Origin: UMGS1484 sp045593325
GTDB lineage: Bacteria > Bacillota > Clostridia > Oscillospirales > Acutalibacteraceae
Direction: 5' to 3'
DNA length: 8,942 nucleotides
NCBI GenBank assembly: GCA_045593325.1
Contig: JAZNWL010000091.1
Span: 1-8,942 of the forward strand
The notes under the pieces are model-generated. The model was not told the origin of the DNA. It did not search any database and worked only from the letters and a program-made list of their open reading frames with translations. The translations under genes were made by a program, and so were the position numbers. Shown in pieces: positions 1-5,794 of this stretch. Positions within the stretch are counted from its first letter, which is position 1; each line of letters opens with the position of its first letter.

Positions 1-1
1 C

Positions 2-2419
2 GCTTATGATTTGATTCCCATTACTTATACTCTTTCCAATGCTTCCGGTGCTACAACGCCTTTGTATGTGGAAGCCACCACTTTTGAAGACAAAAACGGT
101 TCTTACTATGACCTTTGTTTACCCGGAAACGTAAAATTAGATTTTGAATATCAACGGTACGTTGCTGCAGAAGACAATGCTGCTAATCGACCTTTCCTTT
201 CCTCTACCTTTACAAAAGATAAACAAGGCACCCAATATCCTCAATATACCCCTGAAGACCTGGTAGCCTCCGATACCGTACCCTTTGGAAAACCTTTGTG
301 GTTTAAATTTAAAATCACCAATACCGGCAACACCATTTTAGATGGTGACGGCAATGGGACCTTCTGTTTCATGCCTACTCTTTACAATGCCACTTCCGGA
401 AAAACCACTGAATATACCAACCGTCACTATCGCTTAACCGAAGATCTGTATCCCGGGGAATCCACCGAGTTATACATGTATTTCGGAAGCAGTAGCGGTA
501 TGTCCTTATACGTAGGAGAATACACCATCAATATTAACTGTCTGGTTCGTAACGAACAATCCTCTCCCGACTGGGGTACCAAAATTTGGGATGGTTATTC
601 TTACGGAACCGCTACCAAATCTATCAGCGTATCCAAGACCCCCACAGTTACTACCAACTCCAAAGCAAAATACACAGTAAACCGTGCCAACCCCACCCGC
701 AACACCTGGCTTCACACTTATGAGGAATTTACCACCTCCTTTGACAGCTGGTTAAAGCCTGCATCGGTCAGCAGTTCCCAAACCAACACCCTGGCCTGTC
801 AACCCGCAGCCTGGAGTGATCGCGTAGTCATTAAATTCATGCGTGGGAACGACATTAACATGGTTTCCGCTACTATTCCCTTGAAGGTTGACAGCAGTTC
901 CATTCAAATCAAATTGAACAAAACTGCCGATAACTTCATTACCACCAACGAAGGCACCAAATACCCTGCCACCGCCAGCCAAAGTATGTGCGATATGCGG
1001 GTAAACACCTCTTTAAGTCCTTATGCCTTGGAAGATCAGATAAACGAATTGTTGGATATGAAAGAGTGTGGCATTAACCTGGTTGCCACCACCGAAGCCT
1101 TTAATATTGAAACCATTAACAAACCCACTGCCAACATTTCCAATAATACCGACTCCATTTACTTCGTTTCGGATGCCCTTCGTAAATTGGGTATGCGTAT
1201 GGAAGGGTATACCGGTTATCCTTATTTGGATCAAACGACCTTGAGCGCTGCCTATTGGTATGCTCATGACCGCACCGTTACGGGAAATCTTCCCACAGGA
1301 TATGGTGATGAAAAAATGGCCATCGCCAATGGGTTGAGAGGTCTTTACCAATTTATGCGCTGGGGTGATAACTACTATATCAACTCCAAAAACAAGGTGG
1401 TTATCAATACCGAAGATACCCGGGGTTGGATGCGAATCGACTTTAACGCTCGTCACACTTCCGACAGTGAATCCATTGCCGCTTTCCAAACCTGGCTGAC
1501 TCAAAAATACGGTACCATTGCAAAACTGAATCAAGCCTGGGGTTCCAACTACGCCAATTTCGCTGCCATCGACCCCACCGCCGGTACCACCAAAGACCAT
1601 GGTTGGGACAGTCACGTTACCTCTTCCGCCGCTTTGCCTGAATGGTCTGCAAGTGTCAACGATTGGGATATTTTCCGCACCCTGCAACGGACCGAAAACT
1701 ATACCACTGTACTGGACACCATGAAAAATTACGGTGCCAGCCATACCAGCCTGAAAGCCGCAAGTGTGGATGCTGTTATGAGTATTCGTACTGAAGGAGG
1801 CAACATCACCGCTTCGGTTCCTTATAACACTACAAACTCTCACTTCCGTCACGTTTATTACAGTGGTCGTCGGTGCGCTTTGATTCCCGAAATTCTTGCT
1901 GAATCCGAAATCGTTTCCATGCATTCCGACTACGTAACCCTGCCTTACAGTGTCAGCGAATTAGAAAGCTTGATTTCTTCTTCCACTTCCCTGGGGATTA
2001 CTTCTATGCCGTTGTTGCAAGCCAACCGTATGCGAGATATTGCCATCAACTCCAAATACGGTGACAACTATGCCAAACACTACAATTTAACCGGCAACAA
2101 TACCAAAGGCGCTTACATCAGCACCCAAACCTCTGTTTTCGAATCCTTTAAAGCCATCTACGAAAACGGCGGGATCCCCGGCATTTTGTGGGAAGACTAC
2201 CTTTGCGATGGGTACGTTACCGAAACTCAACAAAAAGAAATGAAGTTCTATGCTGCAAAAATTGCCGAAATGATGAAAACCGATGACGCCAAAACCTGGG
2301 CAACCACCAACGTTCCTGACGTGAAATCGGTATATGCCACTTCCAACGGCGCCTATAGCTACAACGAAAATTACGTTCAAACCAAAATTAACAAAGTTGC
2401 TGCTCAGCGTGCAAACTAA
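2..2419 (+). CDS. Secreted GH42-like (clan GH-A-like) protein, upstream paralogue, 5'-truncated by the window edge
   Basis: The frame is open from the first complete codon (GCT at 2) and ends at TAA 2417-2419, giving 805 visible residues. The start lies outside the window. The visible A-Y-D-L-I-P-I opening matches A-Y-D-M-I-P-I at residue 188 of the downstream paralogue, so about 187 residues, perhaps including a signal peptide and dockerin, are unseen. The visible part starts with beta-rich modules (fragment residues about 1-320) and continues into a probable TIM barrel (about 320-770). The GH42-like clue is an acidic NTED motif (nt 1406-1417) followed by F-Q-T-W-L-T-Q-K-Y-G-T-I...N-Q-A-W-G. 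This resembles the stretch after the acid/base residue of GH42 beta-galactosidases. Strongly conserved blocks shared with the paralogue include RNTWLHTYEEF, QPAAWSDRVVIKFM, SQSMCDMRVN, TTNSHFRH and LWEDYLCDG. The role inferred is extracellular polysaccharide or glycoside processing; substrate and activity are unknown. The coding frame is certain, the family call is moderate. Confidence 0.85.
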   Translation, partial: AYDLIPITYTLSNASGATTPLYVEATTFEDKNGSYYDLCLPGNVKLDFEYQRYVAAEDNAANRPFLSSTFTKDKQGTQYPQYTPEDLVASDTVPFGKPLWFKFKITNTGNTILDGDGNGTFCFMPTLYNATSGKTTEYTNRHYRLTEDLYPGESTELYMYFGSSSGMSLYVGEYTININCLVRNEQSSPDWGTKIWDGYSYGTATKSISVSKTPTVTTNSKAKYTVNRANPTRNTWLHTYEEFTTSFDSWLKPASVSSSQTNTLACQPAAWSDRVVIKFMRGNDINMVSATIPLKVDSSSIQIKLNKTADNFITTNEGTKYPATASQSMCDMRVNTSLSPYALEDQINELLDMKECGINLVATTEAFNIETINKPTANISNNTDSIYFVSDALRKLGMRMEGYTGYPYLDQTTLSAAYWYAHDRTVTGNLPTGYGDEKMAIANGLRGLYQFMRWGDNYYINSKNKVVINTEDTRGWMRIDFNARHTSDSESIAAFQTWLTQKYGTIAKLNQAWGSNYANFAAIDPTAGTTKDHGWDSHVTSSAALPEWSASVNDWDIFRTLQRTENYTTVLDTMKNYGASHTSLKAASVDAVMSIRTEGGNITASVPYNTTNSHFRHVYYSGRRCALIPEILAESEIVSMHSDYVTLPYSVSELESLISSSTSLGITSMPLLQANRMRDIAINSKYGDNYAKHYNLTGNNTKGAYISTQTSVFESFKAIYENGGIPGILWEDYLCDGYVTETQQKEMKFYAAKIAEMMKTDDAKTWATTNVPDVKSVYATSNGAYSYNENYVQTKINKVAAQRAN
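59..90 (+). repeat. Exact 32-nt direct repeat, copy 1 (inside the upstream paralogue)
   Basis: This 32-nt tract is identical to 3067-3098 and encodes the same P-L-Y-V-E-A-T-T-F-E-D segment in both paralogues. Both flanks differ by a base at once (58 G versus 3066 T; 91 C versus 3099 T). It is one of the longest identical DNA stretches I found by eye between the two genes and reflects their origin by duplication, or a short conversion tract. Confidence 0.8.
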
Positions 2420-2434
2420 TACTATATCCAAACC

Positions 2435-2441
2435 AAGGAGG
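2435..2441 (+). promoter_or_regulatory. Ribosome binding site for the dockerin gene
   Basis: AAGGAGG ends 7 nt before the ATG at 2449, a near-perfect Shine-Dalgarno sequence. It fixes the start of the second paralogue. The 29-nt space between the upstream stop and this ATG contains no hairpin or obvious promoter, which supports co-transcription. Confidence 0.93.
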
Positions 2442-2448
2442 TACCTTT

Positions 2449-5424
2449 ATGAGAAAAATCCTTAGTTTACTTCTAACCGTTGTTTTAGTGTTTGGTGTGA
2501 TCACCATTCACCCTGCAACCCTTTCTCTTGCCCAAGGCGAATGTTGGGGCGACGGGGACGGCAATGGAAAGGTTAACGCTTCCGACGCTTTGATGGTACT
2601 GAAGGTTGCCGTTAACAAATTAACCGTGGAAGATGATGTCTACACCCTGTTAGATGTGGACGGCAGCGGCGCATTAAATGCCGGCGATGCCCTTTTGATT
2701 TTGCGGTTTGCCGTTCAAAAAATTGATCGATTCCCTATTGACCAAGGAACGGTATTGGTGGAAGACGATTCCCAATGGCTTACCATGGAAATGGATCAGA
2801 TTGTTGATACCATCGACGGAGAAACCCCTTCCTCGTCGGTAACCGATGCATACAAAACCCATGCCGATGGCGGAATGATTTACAATCCTCTTTCCAGAGA
2901 AATGGACAATGCCGATAAAACCAAATATAACGCCTCTCCTAAAACCAAAGGGTCTTTGAAACTAAAAGACGGTTCGGTATTATCCTATTCCTTGCCCACC
3001 GACGTTACCGCTTATGACATGATTCCCATTGAATACACCTTAAAAAAAGGTTCAAAAACAGAGTATCCTTTGTATGTGGAAGCCACCACTTTTGAAGATC
3101 AAGACGGCTCTTTTTACGACCTTTGCTTACCCAACCAAGTTTCGGTCAATGTGGAATACCAAGGATACGTTGCCGCCACCGGCAATGGAAGCAACCGCGC
3201 CTATCTCTCCCCCTATGGTGACAATGACGTGGAAGGAAAACAATATCCTCAATATGATGCCGACGATCTGGTGAAATCCGATACCGTAGAACAAGCCGAC
3301 TATTTGTGGTTCAAATTCAAAGTTACCAACAACGGCAACACCATTCTGGACAGTGACGGGAACGGAACTTTCTGCTTTGCACCCTCGTTAAACCAACTGG
3401 ACATTGAAAAGTCCTATAAATTTGAAAATCTTTATCTTCGCATCACCGAAGATCTGTATCCCGGCGAATCCACCTACGTTTACGTCTATTTCCAATATCC
3501 CAGCGGGCCCAATAGGCTGCCCCAAGGGGATTATGAAATCAAGCTGACATCCATTGTTCGGAACGAAGAATCCAGTTCTGCCTGGGGCACAAAGATCTGG
3601 GGCGGTTATACCTATGGCTGTGCCACCCAAAAAATCACCATCGGCACTGCGAAAGGTACCTCCATTGAAAATAAAACAGAAAATCAAACCTACCGTACAG
3701 GTACCAGAAACACCTGGCTTCACACCTACGAAGAATTTACCACTTCCTTCGATTCCTGGTTGAAACCTTACGCCATGAATTCCACCGAAAAGGCAACCCT
3801 TTATGTTCAACCTGCCGCCTGGAGTGACCGTGTGGTTATTAAATTCATGCAAGGCGATGACGATAACATGGTTTCGGCAACCATTCCCTTGAATGTGGAA
3901 AGCGACTCTTTGAAAATCAAGTTGAATCCCACCGCCGATAACTACATCGTCACCGACCAGGGCACCAAATATCCCGCCATGGCAAGTCAGTCTATGTGCG
4001 ACATGCGGGTCAACATTGCTTCCGACCCCGATGCCGCTGCCAAACAGTTGGATGAACTGCTGGATATGAAAGAATGTGGGGTAAATCTGGTAACCACCAC
4101 CGAAGCTTTTAATGCCGAAACGGTTTACAAACATAGCAAAACCCCCTCCGATATGAGAGACTCTAACTGGTTCATGAGCGATATGGTTCGCAAACTGGGC
4201 ATGAGATTAGAGGGTTACACCAGTTATCCTTACGGTTCCGACACCGCCGCCAACGTTGCCTATTGGTTCAGTAAAGATACCATATTCCGCAGCATTACTG
4301 ACAAAACCTGCGGTAACCCCGTTATTGCAAAAGCAGAAGCCCTTCGTGGTCTTTCTCAATTTGTCCGTTGGGGTAACAATTTCTATATCAACAGCGATAA
4401 CAAAGTGGTATTCAACACAGAAGATACCCGTGGCTGGATGCGGATCGATATTGAAAACCGCAAGTTGTTAGGTGCTACCAGCCTTGCCAATTTCCAAAAC
4501 TGGGTAAAAGAAAAATACGGCACCATTGAAGCCGTAAACGAAGCATGGGATTTAAATTACAGTTCCTTTGAAGAAATCGATCCTGAATTGTATTCACAAG
4601 AAGATCACGGCGGTTTCAGTTTAACCATGGGCAGTTCCGATTTCGGCGAATGGACCGTTGCCACCAACGATCTGGATATTTTCCGAACCTTGGAACGTAC
4701 CGAAAACTATGCCACCATGATCGATACCTTCAAGAACTACGGTACCGAAGCAAATAATGCCTCTATCCCCTCTGTGGATGCCACCATCGGTATTCGTACT
4801 GAAGGCGGTAACGTAACCGGTGTGGTTCCTTACGACACCACTAATTCTCACTTCCGTCACACCTATTACAGCCAACGCCGTTGTGCTTTGATTCCTCAGA
4901 TTCTGGCAAAATCCGGCACCGTTTCCATGCATTCCGACTACGTCACCCTGCCCTATAGCGTCAGCGAATGGGAAACCCTGGTTGCTTCTTCCACTTCTTT
5001 GGGAATTACCAGCATGCCCTTACTCCAAAGCAACCGCATGAGAGATATTGCCATTAACAACACCCATGCTTCCAAAATGTACGATTTGGAATATAATTTG
5101 GAAGGCTCCAACCTTTGCGGGGTATACATCAACACCCAAACCTCTATTTTCCAGGTTTTCAAAGCCATTTATGAAAATGGCGGTATTCCCGGCGTTTTGT
5201 GGGAAGATTACCTTTGCGACGGTTTTGTCACCGAAACCCAGCAAAAAGAAATGAAATTCTATTCCTCCAAAATTGCCGAAATGATGCAAACCGAAGAAGC
5301 CAAAGCCTGGGCTACCACCAACGTGCAGGACGTTACTTCCGTTTATTCCAAAGCTGTTTCTCAATATACCTTTAATGAAGCATTTTTGGATAGCGAATTG
5401 GAACGCGCCATGAAAAACAGATAA
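2449..5424 (+). CDS. Secreted dockerin-bearing GH42-like (clan GH-A-like) protein
   Basis: A complete 991-residue protein with a strong ribosome binding site. Residues 1-28 form a signal peptide: MRK, a hydrophobic run L-L-L-T-V-V-L-V-F, and probable cleavage after S-L-A28. Residues about 33-92 are a type I dockerin with two calcium-loop repeats. Residues about 98-187 look like a polar linker. Residues about 188-400 and 415-500 are beta-rich, probably Ig-like or carbohydrate-binding modules of unrecognised family. Residues about 505-950 look like a TIM barrel. The acidic motif N656-T-E658-D followed by F-Q-N-W-V-K-E-K-Y-G-T-I-E-A-V-N-E-A-W (682-700) mirrors the layout after the acid/base residue in GH42 beta-galactosidases, but the usual Asn-Glu pair is Thr-Glu here. 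Other candidate acids are E785 (IRTEGG) and E919 (LWEDY). It is probably exported and, by its dockerin, able to join a cohesin scaffold; the substrate is unknown. It is the downstream partner of a close paralogue and is followed by a strong terminator. The secretion and dockerin calls are firm; the hydrolase call is an inference. Confidence 0.88.
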   Translation: MRKILSLLLTVVLVFGVITIHPATLSLAQGECWGDGDGNGKVNASDALMVLKVAVNKLTVEDDVYTLLDVDGSGALNAGDALLILRFAVQKIDRFPIDQGTVLVEDDSQWLTMEMDQIVDTIDGETPSSSVTDAYKTHADGGMIYNPLSREMDNADKTKYNASPKTKGSLKLKDGSVLSYSLPTDVTAYDMIPIEYTLKKGSKTEYPLYVEATTFEDQDGSFYDLCLPNQVSVNVEYQGYVAATGNGSNRAYLSPYGDNDVEGKQYPQYDADDLVKSDTVEQADYLWFKFKVTNNGNTILDSDGNGTFCFAPSLNQLDIEKSYKFENLYLRITEDLYPGESTYVYVYFQYPSGPNRLPQGDYEIKLTSIVRNEESSSAWGTKIWGGYTYGCATQKITIGTAKGTSIENKTENQTYRTGTRNTWLHTYEEFTTSFDSWLKPYAMNSTEKATLYVQPAAWSDRVVIKFMQGDDDNMVSATIPLNVESDSLKIKLNPTADNYIVTDQGTKYPAMASQSMCDMRVNIASDPDAAAKQLDELLDMKECGVNLVTTTEAFNAETVYKHSKTPSDMRDSNWFMSDMVRKLGMRLEGYTSYPYGSDTAANVAYWFSKDTIFRSITDKTCGNPVIAKAEALRGLSQFVRWGNNFYINSDNKVVFNTEDTRGWMRIDIENRKLLGATSLANFQNWVKEKYGTIEAVNEAWDLNYSSFEEIDPELYSQEDHGGFSLTMGSSDFGEWTVATNDLDIFRTLERTENYATMIDTFKNYGTEANNASIPSVDATIGIRTEGGNVTGVVPYDTTNSHFRHTYYSQRRCALIPQILAKSGTVSMHSDYVTLPYSVSEWETLVASSTSLGITSMPLLQSNRMRDIAINNTHASKMYDLEYNLEGSNLCGVYINTQTSIFQVFKAIYENGGIPGVLWEDYLCDGFVTETQQKEMKFYSSKIAEMMQTEEAKAWATTNVQDVTSVYSKAVSQYTFNEAFLDSELERAMKNR
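2545..2724 (+). other. Type I dockerin domain (N-terminal)
   Basis: Two tandem F-hand-like repeats lie just after the signal peptide. Repeat 1 has D35, D37, N39, N43 and D46 at loop positions 1, 3, 5, 9 and 12, followed by A-L-M-V-L-K. Repeat 2 has D69, D71, S73, N77 and D80, followed by A-L-L-I-L-R. The residues before the last Asp, which usually help set cohesin specificity, are A44-S45 and A78-G79. Dockerins bind cohesin modules of scaffoldins in cellulosomes. They are most often C-terminal on enzymes, so this N-terminal placement is less usual. No cohesin or scaffoldin is present in the window. Confidence 0.92.
3067..3098 (+). repeat. Exact 32-nt direct repeat, copy 2 (inside the dockerin gene)
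   Basis: Identical to 59-90 and in the same reading frame. It lies in the first beta-rich module (around residues 207-217) of the downstream paralogue. Confidence 0.8.
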
Positions 5425-5432
5425 TTGATTCC

Positions 5433-5467
5433 AAAACGGGGTTTTTCTTTGGAAAAATCCCGTTTTT
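5433..5467 (+). terminator. Intrinsic terminator of the paralogue operon
   Basis: The hairpin stem ACGGGGTTTTTC (5436-5447) pairs with GAAAAATCCCGT (5452-5463) with one G-U wobble and a 4-nt loop. It is flanked by AAAA at 5433-5436 and TTTTT at 5463-5467, which can extend the stem or serve as the U-tract. It starts 9 nt after the dockerin gene's stop codon and separates that operon from the ileS promoter, which begins only about 15 nt further on. The A/U-rich flanks make some activity in the reverse direction possible, but no opposing gene is visible. Confidence 0.93.
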
Positions 5468-5482
5468 CCTTGTAAAAATCAT

Positions 5483-5511
5483 TTGACATCACCTTTTCTT
5501 TGTGCTATCAT
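5483..5511 (+). promoter_or_regulatory. Vegetative (sigma-A type) promoter for ileS
   Basis: The -35 element TTGACA (5483-5488) is a perfect match. The -10 element TATCAT (5506-5511) is reached after exactly 17 nt. TGC at 5503-5505 directly before it adds an extended -10. Transcription should begin near 5517-5519, just before the T-box Stem I. This is the strongest promoter match I see in the window, and it fits a housekeeping gene whose control is exerted afterwards by the leader. Confidence 0.88.
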
Positions 5512-5612
5512 ATTTCTGTTAGAAAAGCGTTGATGGAGCCAGTATGCTACCTGCAAACATCTTAGCGAGCCGACGATGGTGGAAGGTCGGTATTAGTAGC
5601 GGTATGCAGAAT

Positions 5613-5615
5613 ATC
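5613..5615 (+). promoter_or_regulatory. T-box specifier triplet ATC (Ile)
   Basis: ATC lies in the 3' side of the specifier loop, within GAATATCCC, and is followed by six bases and then GAGC. As I remember it, the Bacillus subtilis glyQS leader has the same spacing after its GGC specifier. ATC pairs with the GAU anticodon of tRNA-Ile, matching the downstream gene. The overlapping TAT (5612-5614, Tyr) is one base off this spacing. The base after ATC is C rather than the commoner purine, which slightly lowers certainty. Confidence 0.75.
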
Positions 5616-5704
5616 CCTCCGGAGCTGCCCTCCAAACTTTGCCTCAGGCAAACAGTAGACAGGGCCGTTATGTTCCCCGTTATCGGAACAACGCATGGCA
5701 GTGC

Positions 5705-5735
5705 GGGTGGTATAACAAAGGTTACCCTTTGTCCC
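5705..5735 (+). promoter_or_regulatory. T-box antiterminator helix with tRNA 3'-end binding bulge
   Basis: GGG (5705-5707) pairs with CCC (5733-5735), and ACAAAGG (5715-5721) pairs with CCTTTGT (5726-5732) around a TTAC loop. Between them is a 7-nt bulge, TGGTATA (5708-5714), whose TGGT pairs with the ACCA end of uncharged tRNA-Ile (discriminator base A). This is the standard T-box antiterminator layout, and its 3' strand is shared with the terminator below. Confidence 0.92.
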
Positions 5736-5762
5736 TATAGCCGGGGCAAAGGGTTTTATTTT
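5724..5762 (+). terminator. T-box-controlled intrinsic terminator of the ileS leader
   Basis: ACCCTTTGTCCC (5724-5735) pairs with GGGGCAAAGGGT (5743-5754) with a single G-U wobble and a 7-nt loop, followed by TTTTATTTT (5754-5762). Bases 5726-5735 also form the 3' side of the antiterminator, so the two structures exclude each other. This is the off state when tRNA-Ile is charged. Confidence 0.95.
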
Positions 5763-5780
5763 GCAATTATTTTGAAATAC

Positions 5781-5785
5781 GGAGG
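5781..5785 (+). promoter_or_regulatory. Ribosome binding site of ileS
   Basis: GGAGG lies 9 nt before the ATG at 5795. Another ATG at 5787 is too close to the site and out of frame, so 5795 is the start. It gives the expected IleRS amino terminus. Confidence 0.9.
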
Positions 5786-5794
5786 TATGGCAGT

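Larger units (their letters stand above)
5518..5762 (+). promoter_or_regulatory. T-box riboswitch leader of ileS (tRNA-Ile sensing)
   Basis: A cis-acting RNA that senses uncharged tRNA and sets transcription read-through. Elements run in canonical order. K-turn-like sides are TGAT (5531-5534) and GAGC (5622-5625). Helix GGAG/CTCC (5535-5538/5617-5620) closes the specifier loop, which has AGTA (5541-5544) facing GAATATC (5609-5615). Helix TGCTACC/GGTA-t-GCA (5545-5551/5601-5608) lies above it. The apical part has the typical AGCGAGC...GATGGTGGAA pattern with stem CCGAC/GTCGG (5570-5574/5586-5590). A small hairpin TTTGCC/GGCAAA (5638-5652) follows, then a Stem III-like hairpin TGTTCC/GGAACA (5671-5690) with the characteristic CCGTTAT loop. 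Last come the T-box sequence (around 5704-5717), the antiterminator and the terminator. It lies directly between the promoter and ileS. Uncharged tRNA-Ile should stabilise the antiterminator and turn ileS on. Confidence 0.97.

Noticed and set aside
1013..1924. Long minus-strand open frame (303 codons) opposite the upstream paralogue
   Set aside because: It lies entirely antisense to a well-supported coding gene, has no ribosome binding site that I can see, and its composition (rich in G, V, F, H) is that of a shadow frame. Similar minus-strand frames lie under the downstream paralogue (3388-4134, 5020-5364).
2420..2448. Separate promoter or terminator between the two paralogues
   Set aside because: Only 29 nt, filled mainly by the ribosome binding site. 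No hairpin or -35/-10 pair is visible.
5612..5614. TAT (Tyr) as the T-box specifier
   Set aside because: It overlaps ATC but is shifted one base from the expected distance to the conserved GAGC, and the regulated gene is ileS, so ATC is preferred.
5787..5789. Alternative ATG start for ileS
   Set aside because: It is only one base after the GGAGG core and out of frame with the synthetase.
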